Below, piece after piece: positions 35,101 through 43,014 of a stretch of DNA of 64,000 nt. Under the pieces are notes generated by a model. It had not been told where the DNA came from, ran no database searches, and saw only the letters and a program-made list of their open reading frames with translations. The position numbers were made by a program, and so were the translations under genes. The stretch is from positions 25,916 through 89,915 of the forward strand of contig JABXHW010000050.1 of NCBI GenBank assembly GCA_013373425.1. Reading direction: 5' to 3'. The DNA is from Flavobacteriia bacterium (GTDB lineage: Bacteria; Bacteroidota; Bacteroidia; Flavobacteriales; Schleiferiaceae). Every line of letters begins with the position of its first letter. Position 1 is the stretch's first letter.

Positions 35101-37563
35101 ATGCGTATTACACCAATCATTGCAGCGCTTGCGTTGCTTTTTTCGTATTCGGCTCAAGCTCAATCCTCTTCTGAAATTCAGAAGAAACTTCAACGACTTA
35201 ATTCATTCGGTAGGGTGATGTATATCGCGGCTCACCCCGACGATGAAAATACAAGAGTGATATCATGGCTATCAAATGGTCTGAACGCAGAGGTTCGATA
35301 TCTATCGCTTACTAGAGGTTCAGGCGGACAGAACATGATCGGGACAGAATTAGGACCGGAATTGGGAGTTTTAAGAACAGAAGAGCTTCTCGCAGCTCGT
35401 TCTATCGACGGTGGTACGCAGAGATTTACCCAGGCTGTCGACTTCGGTTATTCAAAGACCGCAGAGGAGTCGATGGAGATATGGGACAAGGAAGAAGTGC
35501 TCAACGATGTAGTTCGTGCCATTCGCGAATTCCGTCCAGATATCATTCTAACCCGTTTCCCCCCAGACAGCAGAGGCGGACACGGTCACCACACAGCATC
35601 GGCTATACTTGCTTTGGAAGCTTTTGAGCTAGCTGGAGACCCGGATTACCTGAGAGAAATGAATGGTGGAATTCCGCATCAACCTAAAGCCATTTATTGG
35701 AATACATACAGCTGGAGATGGGATCCAAACCTAGATTCCTTGGCTACCAATGATCCAAAGTATTTCAAGGCCAATGTGGGGGGATTCGATCCAGTCCTAG
35801 GAATGTCCTACAATGAAATTGGCTCTCATGCGAGAAGTCAGCACCGTTGTCAGGGTTTTGGAGTGAGCATTTCGCGAGGCGATGCGTGGGAATTCTTTGC
35901 ACACATGAATGGGGATATCATTGAAAATGACATGACTGAACTCTTTCCAAGCAATTGGGAGGATTTCGGTGTTTCTAGTGAAGTAGGCGCTTTAGCTTTG
36001 GAGGTAGAGGAGAACTTCGACGCTTCTATTCCTGCGGCTTCAGTAGGTCCACTAATGAATCTTTATGAAGCTCTTTATCAAGAGTCGATGTACAGAAGCG
36101 ATATCAATGTGATTAGAGCCGATCGTGAGAAACTGGCACTCATTCGCGATTTGATTCTCGATTGCATGGGGCTGTATGCGGAGTGCATTACTAGCGACTG
36201 GTCGTATCCTTATAATTCGGGTGGAAACGTTATGGTACCCGCTCAACTTCGGATGATTGCCCGAAATGTTGAAGGATTGTCTGTGGCCACGGAAGATGTC
36301 CGATTCGACAACCCAGTTCTTCCACTTAATGAGTTCGCAGAGTATGATATTGATGTGAATTTAGGATCTGGAATTTCCCAACCTTATTGGCTGAAGGATG
36401 TCGCACCAAGCGCCGTTCAAGACCAGCGACTTCGCTCGGCCAATGCAGGATATGCAGGCTGGGTGAACCTTCAGCTTACCTACGAAGGTAAGTCGATTAA
36501 GATGGAAGTGCCAGTTACGCATCGTTGGAGCGACAGAGTGGATGGTGAGCAGCGTAGACCTACGGTGGTTGCACCTTTGGCTACTGCTACCTTCGACAGA
36601 GATGTGGCGATATTCTCTGATAATCTAGCTCAAACCGTTCAGCTCCGAGTAAAGAACTTTCAAGAAGACCTTCGCACAAGTGTGAGCTTGGATGTGCCGG
36701 AAGGATGGACGTATGCACCGGCGCGGATCGATCTAAACTTTGGTGCCACACACGAAGAGCGCGTGGTTACTTTTACCGTAACGCCGCCTTCCAACGCAAG
36801 TGAAGCCTATATTCGTCCAAAGCTTTCGGGTGTAAACGGTACTATTCAACAGTTCTCAGAGATCGCATATCCTCATATTCCAACTCAAGTTGTTTTTGGT
36901 GAATCGAAAACCAAGGTGGTACGATTGGATATGCAGCTCAATCGGGGCACCATTGGATATATTCAAGGTGCAGGCGATGAAGTCGACGTGGCCATTGAAC
37001 AAATGGGCTTTGATGTCACACGCCTCGAAGAGTCAGACTTAGCTTCAATCGACCTAAATCAATTCCAAGCCATCGTCGTAGGTATTCGCGCTTACAATGT
37101 GCATCCATGGCTGTTGAATTACCGAGAGAAGCTCTTCAACTACGTGGAAGAAGGGGGGCACTTAGTCGTTCAATACAATACGGCTACACGCGACTTGCTT
37201 ACATCAGAATTGGGACCTTATCCTTTCACCTTAAGTCGAAATAGAGTTACGGAGGAAGATGCTGATGTGACATTGCTCAATGAATCTCACCCATTCTTCA
37301 CATCACCAAATCGTATCAATACCAATGATTTTGAAAATTGGGTTCAAGAGCGTGGACTGTATTTCGCGAGTGAATGGAGTAGTGATTACGAAGCTTTGAT
37401 TTCATGGCATGATGAAGGTGAAGAACCTCAAAATGGGGGATTGCTCTATGCAGAGTATGGCGACGGTCATTTCACCTATACCGGCATTAGCTTTTTCCGT
37501 GAACTCCCTGCCGGAGTGCCAGGAGCATTTAAATTACTCGCTAACATTCTATCTCATGAGTAG
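35101..37563 (+). CDS. Secreted PIG-L/LmbE-family deacetylase with GATase-like C-terminus
   Basis: 820 residues with a signal peptide (cut near AQAQS). The N-terminal domain (35-300) has the PIG-L zinc motif AAHPDDE, then RFPPDSRGGHGHHTASA, which supplies further metal-binding histidines. Family members remove acetyl groups from N-acetylglucosamine-type substrates. Residues about 330-600 are beta-rich (NPCBM/immunoglobulin-like). From about 620 a class-I-glutamine-amidotransferase-like fold appears (IGYIQGAGDEVDVAIEQMGFDVTRLEE, then FQAIVVGIRAYNVH, then EEGGHLVVQYN) of the kind seen in ThuA-like proteins. The stop overlaps the start of a 35-codon ORF that in turn overlaps the symporter gene, so the three proteins are translationally coupled. 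Confidence 0.87.
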   Translation: MRITPIIAALALLFSYSAQAQSSSEIQKKLQRLNSFGRVMYIAAHPDDENTRVISWLSNGLNAEVRYLSLTRGSGGQNMIGTELGPELGVLRTEELLAARSIDGGTQRFTQAVDFGYSKTAEESMEIWDKEEVLNDVVRAIREFRPDIILTRFPPDSRGGHGHHTASAILALEAFELAGDPDYLREMNGGIPHQPKAIYWNTYSWRWDPNLDSLATNDPKYFKANVGGFDPVLGMSYNEIGSHARSQHRCQGFGVSISRGDAWEFFAHMNGDIIENDMTELFPSNWEDFGVSSEVGALALEVEENFDASIPAASVGPLMNLYEALYQESMYRSDINVIRADREKLALIRDLILDCMGLYAECITSDWSYPYNSGGNVMVPAQLRMIARNVEGLSVATEDVRFDNPVLPLNEFAEYDIDVNLGSGISQPYWLKDVAPSAVQDQRLRSANAGYAGWVNLQLTYEGKSIKMEVPVTHRWSDRVDGEQRRPTVVAPLATATFDRDVAIFSDNLAQTVQLRVKNFQEDLRTSVSLDVPEGWTYAPARIDLNFGATHEERVVTFTVTPPSNASEAYIRPKLSGVNGTIQQFSEIAYPHIPTQVVFGESKTKVVRLDMQLNRGTIGYIQGAGDEVDVAIEQMGFDVTRLEESDLASIDLNQFQAIVVGIRAYNVHPWLLNYREKLFNYVEEGGHLVVQYNTATRDLLTSELGPYPFTLSRNRVTEEDADVTLLNESHPFFTSPNRINTNDFENWVQERGLYFASEWSSDYEALISWHDEGEEPQNGGLLYAEYGDGHFTYTGISFFRELPAGVPGAFKLLANILSHE

Positions 37564-37663
37564 GCCGATTTTCAAGAAGTGGAGTCAGCTCTACACGGTT
37601 GTCGTGTTAGCGCTCGCAGCAGAGATTGTTTTGTTTGGAGTCCTTACCAATATCTTTAACTGA
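37556..37663 (+). CDS. 35-residue single-helix membrane microprotein
   Basis: Present in the ORF track only as the tail of an off-frame ORF. The ATG at 37556 overlaps the PIG-L stop, and the TGA at 37661-37663 overlaps the symporter ATG (TGATG). The peptide MSRPIFKKWSQLYTVVVLAL continues with AAEIVLFGVLTNIFN. It has a basic head (RxxxKKW) and one hydrophobic helix of about 23 residues, the look of a type-II small membrane protein. Position directly before a symporter suggests a small partner subunit, as known for other SSS transporters that need short accessory proteins. That function is inference. Confidence 0.7.
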   Translation: MSRPIFKKWSQLYTVVVLALAAEIVLFGVLTNIFN

Positions 37664-39405
37664 TGCATTTAGTCGACTGGATTGTATTGGGAGGAACCCT
37701 TCTCTTCATCGTGATGTTTGGCATCTGGAAGAGTCGCAATCAGAGTATTACTGGATTTTTAAGAGGTGAGAAGCTCTCATGGAGTACCATCGGGCTATCC
37801 ATTATGGCTACACAAGCCAGTGCGATTACTTTTTTGAGTACTCCAGGGCAAGCGTATGAAGATGGAATGGGCTTCGTTCAGTTCTACTTCGGTTTGCCGA
37901 TTGCCATCATAATTATCTGCGCTTTCTTTCTGCCAATTTATTACCGACTGAATGTTGTTACAGCCTACGAATACCTAGAGTCACGCTTTGATCTACGCAC
38001 GCGACTATTCACCGCGTTACTCTTCTTGGTATCCCGCGGCTTGGCTGCAGGAATTACCATATATGCTCCAGCCATCATCTTGTCGAAGATTATGAACTGG
38101 AACCTTCAGATGACCATCTTGGTGGTGGGAATTCTGGTGATTCTCTACACGGTTAGTGGCGGAACAAAGGCCGTGAGCATGACCCAACGTTGGCAGATGA
38201 CCATCATTCTTTTCGGAATGTTTTTGGCTTTTTTCATCATTGTAGATCAACTTCCAGATTCCATGAGCTTTGTGGAGAGCCTTGAGTTGGCGGGGGTGAT
38301 GGATAGAATGAATATCATCGATACCAACCTCGATTTATCGAATAGGTATACGATATGGTCGGGTCTCACCGGTGGTTTGTTCTTAGCCTTGAGTTATTTC
38401 GGAACCGATCAAAGTCAGGTTCAGAGGTATTTGGGTGGTCGATCATTGAAGGAGAGTAGAATGGGTTTGATTTTCAATGCCCTATTGAAAGTTCCAATGC
38501 AGTTCTTCATTCTTCTCGTGGGAATCATGGTATTCGTTTTCTACCAAGTGAATGAACCACCGATGTTCTTCAATTCAGCTGGAATTGCAAAAGCAGAAGA
38601 ATTGGGTTTTGGTGGACAAGTTCAGATTTATCAAGAGCAATACAGTCGCACTCAAATTGAGAAACAAGCCATCGTTGGTCATTGGATGGATGCTCCTGCC
38701 GCAGAGCGCCCTGCTTTGGAAACTCAGATCAGAAACTTGAACGAAGAGGCTGAGCTTCAACGGGATCAATTGAAGGAGTTTTTAGAGAACGATCAATTGA
38801 ATGTTGAAACCAAGGACGGTGACTATATCTTCATCACCTTCATTATGGATCACATGCCCATTGGAATAGTCGGCCTCCTGTTGGCTGTTATTATGTCCGC
38901 CGCGATGTCGTCAACTGCAGGTGAGCTGAATGCCCTGGCGAGTACGACGGTTCATGATTTCTATTGGCGATTGAGAGGGAAAGAGGAGGAAGATGAATTG
39001 GATACAGAACTCAAGGAAGAGTCAGATTCTGCTAAGCTTTCTACTTCAAAGCTGTTCACGGCCATATGGGGCCTTTTAGCAATCATTATCGCGTTGTCGG
39101 CAAATATGGTTGACAACCTTATAGAGTTGGTAAACATTCTAGGATCGATTTTCTACGGAACCATCTTGGGCATTTTCCTCGTAGCCTTCTTCTTTAAGCG
39201 CATTAAAGCGAGAGCTGTTTTCATTGCAGCGGTCATAGCCCAGTCTACCGTTCTCATTGCTCATGCACTGAATGTTGCTGAGGTGATTGAGTTGGGATAC
39301 CTGATGTACAATGCAATAGGATGTGGTGTATTAGTGGGTATGGCCCTCTTACTTCAATTGATGATGGGGTCTAATCATCAGGATGACCTGATTGACAACG
39401 ACTAA
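37663..39405 (+). CDS. Sodium:solute symporter with a 90-residue extramembrane insert
   Basis: 580-residue SSS-family carrier. Core motifs: LSWSTIGLSIMATQASAITFLSTPGQ, YTVSGGTKAVSMT, SYFGTDQSQVQRYL and MSAAMSSTAGELNALA (sodium site). Between two helices, residues 298-388 form a hydrophilic, partly coiled-coil insert (MFFNSAGIAKAEELGF ... AELQRDQLKEFL) lacking in the other symporter at 27474. Coupling to a secreted PIG-L deacetylase suggests uptake of the product released outside, for example an amino or N-acetyl sugar; this is inference from context. Confidence 0.9.
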   Translation: MHLVDWIVLGGTLLFIVMFGIWKSRNQSITGFLRGEKLSWSTIGLSIMATQASAITFLSTPGQAYEDGMGFVQFYFGLPIAIIIICAFFLPIYYRLNVVTAYEYLESRFDLRTRLFTALLFLVSRGLAAGITIYAPAIILSKIMNWNLQMTILVVGILVILYTVSGGTKAVSMTQRWQMTIILFGMFLAFFIIVDQLPDSMSFVESLELAGVMDRMNIIDTNLDLSNRYTIWSGLTGGLFLALSYFGTDQSQVQRYLGGRSLKESRMGLIFNALLKVPMQFFILLVGIMVFVFYQVNEPPMFFNSAGIAKAEELGFGGQVQIYQEQYSRTQIEKQAIVGHWMDAPAAERPALETQIRNLNEEAELQRDQLKEFLENDQLNVETKDGDYIFITFIMDHMPIGIVGLLLAVIMSAAMSSTAGELNALASTTVHDFYWRLRGKEEEDELDTELKEESDSAKLSTSKLFTAIWGLLAIIIALSANMVDNLIELVNILGSIFYGTILGIFLVAFFFKRIKARAVFIAAVIAQSTVLIAHALNVAEVIELGYLMYNAIGCGVLVGMALLLQLMMGSNHQDDLIDND

Positions 39406-39495
39406 GGAAGGTGACAATCTGCTACATGTCCGACATAAGGGCATGACTCCATGACTGAATTCCTTGATTTTCATGGCATTTCAGGGTATTGGCCT

Positions 39496-39503
39496 TACCT
39501 TTG
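39496..39503 (+). promoter_or_regulatory. -7 box upstream of the FKBP gene
   Basis: TACCTTTG fully matches TAnnTTTG and lies 29 nt before the FKBP ATG; no -33 box was evident. Confidence 0.4.
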
Positions 39504-39532
39504 CGACTTCATTTGAAAAAAGAAAACGGATT

Positions 39533-39961
39533 ATGTCCACAGTAAAAGCAAATGACACCGTACGTGTCCACTACACAGGAAAATTGAATGACGGCGAGAT
39601 CTTCGACTCAAGCGTTGATCGCGACCCATTGCAGTTCACAGTTGGAGCAGGTCAGATGATTCCTGGTTTCGACAAAGCAGTGGAAGGTATGGAGCTTAAC
39701 GAGAAGAAGACCGTAACTCTAGCACCAGCTGATGCTTACGGCGACGTAAATAAAGATCTCTTCCACAAGGTAGAGCGCACTCAGCTTCCAGAAGATTTGA
39801 AGCCTGAAGTAGGCCAGATGTTGGTGGCAGGCTCACCTGACGGTCGTGAAATGCAAGTTCGTGTTGCTGAAGTAGCCGACGATGCGATCACAATCGATGC
39901 TAACCACCCACTTGCTGGCAGAGATCTCACTTTTGATATCCAGTTGGTAGAGATTCTCTAA
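39533..39961 (+). CDS. FKBP-type peptidyl-prolyl isomerase, SlyD-like
   Basis: Folding catalyst for X-Pro bonds, probably cytoplasmic. The start is ATG 39533 (MSTVKANDTVRVHYTGKL) because the longer ORF runs through the promoter. At 142 residues it contains the FKBP core (FDSSVDRDPLQFTVGAGQMIPGFDKAVEGM) with an inserted flap (about residues 70-125: APADAYGDVN ... HPLAGRDLTFDI), which is the SlyD/FkpB two-domain arrangement. The His-rich metal-binding tail of E. coli SlyD is absent. A strong terminator follows. Confidence 0.93.
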   Translation: MSTVKANDTVRVHYTGKLNDGEIFDSSVDRDPLQFTVGAGQMIPGFDKAVEGMELNEKKTVTLAPADAYGDVNKDLFHKVERTQLPEDLKPEVGQMLVAGSPDGREMQVRVAEVADDAITIDANHPLAGRDLTFDIQLVEIL

Positions 39962-39982
39962 TCAGAACCACCTGAAACAATG

Positions 39983-40017
39983 AAACCCCGTTGGCGTAAT
40001 GCTGGCGGGGTTTTTTT
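39983..40017 (+). terminator. Terminator of the FKBP gene
   Basis: AAACCCCG-TTGGCGTAATGCTGG-CGGGGTTT followed by a T run. Confidence 0.88.
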
Positions 40018-40028
40018 GTGGGAAGGAG

Positions 40029-40077
40029 CGCAGAACGCAGAACGCAGAACGCAGAACGCAGAACGCAGAACGCAGAA
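40029..40077. repeat. Tandem array, 7 copies of CGCAGAA
   Basis: Seven perfect 7-bp units, followed to about 40100 by decayed copies (GGAGCGCAGGAACGCAGG). It begins 12 nt after the FKBP terminator and is the outer part of composite element A. Confidence 0.97.
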
Positions 40078-40136
40078 CGCAGGAGCGCAGGAACGCAGGA
40101 ATACAGGTGGCACGAACACGAAAGCACGCAGCTACC

Positions 40137-40164
40137 AGTATTAAGTATCCAGTATCCAGTATTG
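40137..40164. repeat. Heptamer array AGTATYN (element A)
   Basis: Four 7-bp units AGTATTA, AGTATCC, AGTATCC, AGTATTG. Between it and the CGCAGAA array is a GCACGNNN-like octamer stretch (40110-40132). The same array recurs at 63851 and, inverted, at 60811. Confidence 0.9.
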
Positions 40165-40192
40165 ATTCAGAACTAAAACACCCCTGAAGGTC

Positions 40193-40238
40193 AGCATACC
40201 CCAATCCGTGCTAAATTGTACCCAGTACCCAGTACCCA
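40193..40238. repeat. Conserved core plus heptamer array GTACCCA (element A)
   Basis: GCATACCCCAATCCGTGCTA, then AATT, then three GTACCCA units. The core matches 63908-63930 (GCTTACCTCAATCCGTGCTA) at 18 of 20 positions, and an inverted, more diverged copy lies near 60751-60780. The array ends 7 nt from the menB stop. Confidence 0.85.
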
Positions 40239-40244
40239 TTTCAA

Positions 40245-41084
40245 TCACGGTATCCACTTAATATCATCAAAGTTCGGCTTGCGTTTTTCGAGGAACGCAT
40301 TACGTCCTTCCTTTGCTTCGTCTGTCATGTAGGCAAGGCGAGTAGCTTCACCAGCGAATACCTGTTGTCCAACCATTCCATCGTCGGTGAGGTTGAAGGC
40401 AAACTTGAGCATCTTGATAGAGGTAGGTGATTTCTCAAGAATCTCTTGAGCCCATTCGTATGCAGTATCCTCTAATTCGTCGTGCGGGATAGACGCATTG
40501 GCCATTCCCATAGCAACTGCGTCGTCTGCGCTGTAGTTTCTACCGAGGAAGAAGATTTCACGAGCTTTCTTTTGTCCGACCATCTTAGCGAGGTAAGCCG
40601 ATCCGTAACCGCCATCAAAGCTAGTTACATCGGCATCGGTTTGCTTGAAGATAGCGTGCTCCTTACTCGCCAAAGTGAGGTCGCACACCACGTGCAAACT
40701 GTGACCGCCACCTACAGCCCATCCAGGAACAACTGCGATGACAACCTTAGGCATAAAGCGAATCAATCGCTGCACCTCGAGGATGTTCAAGCGAGGCATT
40801 CCGTCGTCGTCTACATACCCTTGATGTCCGCGAGCATTCTGATCGCCACCAGAACAGAAGCTGTATACACCGTCCTTCGGACTAGGTCCTTCGGCACTGA
40901 ACAGAACAACACCGATGTTCGTATCTTCTCTAGCGTCGAGAAATGCTTGATACAATTCAGCTACCGTCTTGGGACGGAATGCGTTTCTCACGTGTGGTCG
41001 GTTGAAGGCAATACGCGCCACTTTACCCGACTTCTTATAGGTAATGTCTTCGAACTCTCTAACGGTCGTCCAATTCGCTTTCAT
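40245..41084 (-). CDS. menB: 1,4-Dihydroxy-2-naphthoyl-CoA synthase
   Basis: Crotonase-fold enzyme closing the second ring in menaquinone synthesis. The 279-residue product contains the naphthoate-synthase signature: FSAEGPSPKDGVYSFCSGGDQ, PGWAVGGGHSLHVVCDL, TDADVTSFDGGYGSAYLA and the C-terminal YMTDEAKEGRNAFLEKRKPNF. It is the last gene of a six-gene minus-strand run. The other men genes are not in the window. Repeat element A abuts its 3' end. Confidence 0.96.
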   Translation of the reverse strand: MKANWTTVREFEDITYKKSGKVARIAFNRPHVRNAFRPKTVAELYQAFLDAREDTNIGVVLFSAEGPSPKDGVYSFCSGGDQNARGHQGYVDDDGMPRLNILEVQRLIRFMPKVVIAVVPGWAVGGGHSLHVVCDLTLASKEHAIFKQTDADVTSFDGGYGSAYLAKMVGQKKAREIFFLGRNYSADDAVAMGMANASIPHDELEDTAYEWAQEILEKSPTSIKMLKFAFNLTDDGMVGQQVFAGEATRLAYMTDEAKEGRNAFLEKRKPNFDDIKWIP

Positions 41085-41091
41085 GTGTTAC

Positions 41092-41664
41092 TCATTTTGG
41101 AAAGTAAGCTTTACTATTCCGAGTTAATAGGAGAACAATCTGCTCTAACATCAAAATTACATTATCCGTTGCGTCCATGTAGTATTTTAGAGATTTATTC
41201 ACCTTGTCAAGACGCTCTTTATTCAGTGCGGATGTTGAATAGCAGTCTGTTTTTTCCTTCCCTCGAGATATCACATGTTGAGTGATATGCTCGAAGTAAT
41301 TTTTAGTGTGAATTTGAACCTGATTAAGTGGGAAACCAGCTTTTTTGTCTCCAACGCAAGCTAATATTCTCAATAATATGGCATCACTGAGAGTTTGGTT
41401 GCCACTGAAAGATTTCTTGGGAGGGATTCTCAATGGTTCTTTGATTTTTTCACGATCTGCATTGATTAGTTCTTCAATGATGCCTCTTCCTGTCTTAACC
41501 TCCTCGAGAAGGGCATTAATCCGCACTACGCCTAGTTTGCTTTGATTTCTTCTTTCCCTTATTTGGCTGAGGAAACTTGTTAAGTAAAAAGTTAGAGAAC
41601 CAATGACGATCGGAAGTATGAACTTTTCAGCAAAATCTAGAAATTCTGAAGTTGTTAAGTTCAT
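41092..41664 (-). CDS. Membrane-anchored protein of unknown function
   Basis: Not recognised. 190 residues: an N-terminal hydrophobic helix (FILPIVIGSLTFYLTSFL, about 14-32) and a long, charged, largely helical cytoplasmic part with KLGVVRINALLEEVKTG and a leucine-rich C-terminus (NVILMLEQIVLLLT). Its start overlaps the DUF1801 stop by 1 bp and menB follows after 7 nt. The base composition looks slightly richer in AT than its neighbours, so it may be a lineage-specific insertion into the operon. Confidence 0.6.
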   Translation of the reverse strand: MNLTTSEFLDFAEKFILPIVIGSLTFYLTSFLSQIRERRNQSKLGVVRINALLEEVKTGRGIIEELINADREKIKEPLRIPPKKSFSGNQTLSDAILLRILACVGDKKAGFPLNQVQIHTKNYFEHITQHVISRGKEKTDCYSTSALNKERLDKVNKSLKYYMDATDNVILMLEQIVLLLTRNSKAYFPK

Positions 41665-42119
41665 TATCGCTTGATGTTCGTTTCGTAAATATCAATCCAA
41701 CGTTCAGGAGTGATCTTTGTGCACAACTCACCAATCAAATCATAGGGAATGTGTTTTGGATTCTTCAATCGCAAACAGCTCTTGCCCATATCTAATTTCG
41801 TTGGCACTTGCTTGGTGTACTCGTCTTGAAACCACTTATACAACACATTATCAGCATAAACCCCCATGTGGTAAAATGCGATGAAGTTCTTTTGAGAAGC
41901 TAGGCTCAGGAAGGGGAGTGGCTCTGAAGGCTTGCAGTGGTATCCAGCCGGATACGTGCTGTGAGGGACGACCCATCCTGGCATGCCGTAAGAGAGGGCT
42001 TCTTCAAATCCCTTAGGAATGTTTGCATTGATAACCTCGCGCAATTTGAGCATCGGTTCTTTTCGGTCTTCTGGAATCAGTTCGTAGTATTCGTCTACGG
42101 TGGCAGCTTTGTAATTCAT
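41664..42119 (-). CDS. DUF1801-domain protein
   Basis: 151 residues with the DUF1801/YdhG-like pattern: YYELIPEDRKEPMLKLREVI, then EEALSYGMPGWVVP, then LASQKNFIAFYHMG and MGKSCLRLKNPKHIPYDLI. These are small cytoplasmic alpha/beta proteins related to frataxin-like and YjbR folds; function unproven. The reading frame is coupled on both sides within the operon. Confidence 0.8.
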   Translation of the reverse strand: MNYKAATVDEYYELIPEDRKEPMLKLREVINANIPKGFEEALSYGMPGWVVPHSTYPAGYHCKPSEPLPFLSLASQKNFIAFYHMGVYADNVLYKWFQDEYTKQVPTKLDMGKSCLRLKNPKHIPYDLIGELCTKITPERWIDIYETNIKR

Positions 42120-42121
42120 AA

Positions 42122-42361
42122 TCAGATATCGTCAAGTAGTTCTTCGTTTTGCTCTTTGCGCCGTACTTTCTTAGGCACATAAAGGTCGTAAAGATTGTAA
42201 AACAATAGTCCTAGAAAGGGGATCAACGTCACTATTATCATCCAGATACCCATCGCAAGTCCACTCAGGTATTTCGACTTGAAGATGCTGTGAATGTTTA
42301 TGGCCCACACCACTAAATAAAGGATGAGGAAGATGAGCAGACTTAGTGAGACGATGTCCAT
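42122..42361 (-). CDS. Small two-helix membrane protein, PLDc_N-like
   Basis: 79 residues with two membrane helices (residues 5-25 and 35-58) around a short loop, then FYNLYDLYVPKKVRRKEQ. The pattern resembles the phospholipase-D-nuclease N-terminal (PLDc_N) module that precedes cardiolipin synthases. No catalytic domain follows. The start overlaps the pseudouridine synthase stop by 1 bp. Confidence 0.65.
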   Translation of the reverse strand: MDIVSLSLLIFLILYLVVWAINIHSIFKSKYLSGLAMGIWMIIVTLIPFLGLLFYNLYDLYVPKKVRRKEQNEELLDDI

Positions 42362-43014
42362 CAGTTGCCGTAGTTATTGGATGTAATCGTCATCTTTTCA
42401 CCGCTCTTAGGATGTGTGAAAGTATAGGAAAACGAGTGTAGTGCAATGCTGTTGCCCGTATAGGAGTGGGTACTTCCGTAGCTTGTGTCTCCAACAATAG
42501 GGTGGCCGTTAAAGGCGCAGTGAGCGCGGATTTGATGAAATCTTCCCGTCTTTAAATCAAGCTCTAGCATCGTTCTGTTACCCTCGAAATTAAGCACCTT
42601 CCAGAATGTAGTTGCGGCTTTCAGCTCTAAACCTTCTTTGCTCGCTCTTTTTCTATCGAAGGACCGTCCCAAAGGCATATCCCACTTTCCACTTTTTCCT
42701 TCGAGTTGACCTTCAACCCAAGCGTGATAGATTTTCTTCACCTTACGATTGGCAATCTGCTCATTCAATGACTTCAACGCCATTGGCGTCTTTGCAAAAA
42801 CAATGACACCAGAAACCACCCGATCTAGCCGGTGAACTACACCCAGGCCGCTTTTAATTTTTGGCTTGTGCTGCATAATCCGCTCAATCTCTTGAACAAG
42901 GTTAGGGTGGCCATGTGCATCTGGCTCCACCATTAGACCGGCGGGCTTATCTACCGCGATGATGTATGCATCCTCGTATAGGATTTGTTCCTTGGTGAGC
43001 CTTTCACTGCTCAT
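42361..43014 (-). CDS. RluA-family pseudouridine synthase
   Basis: 217-residue RNA modification enzyme without an S4 domain. The catalytic motif is HRLDRVVSGVIVFAKT with Asp near residue 64. DKPAGLMV at the N-terminus, KIYHAWVEG, LELDLKTGRFHQIRAH and HPIVGDTSYG complete the family pattern. Target RNA (23S or tRNA) is unknown. Its start overlaps the WYL regulator by 11 bp. Confidence 0.92.
   Translation of the reverse strand: MSSERLTKEQILYEDAYIIAVDKPAGLMVEPDAHGHPNLVQEIERIMQHKPKIKSGLGVVHRLDRVVSGVIVFAKTPMALKSLNEQIANRKVKKIYHAWVEGQLEGKSGKWDMPLGRSFDRKRASKEGLELKAATTFWKVLNFEGNRTMLELDLKTGRFHQIRAHCAFNGHPIVGDTSYGSTHSYTGNSIALHSFSYTFTHPKSGEKMTITSNNYGN

Noticed and set aside
40482-41285. 267-codon + strand ORF opposite menB
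   Set aside because: Covers menB and part of the next gene in antisense; no family features, and menB is unmistakable.
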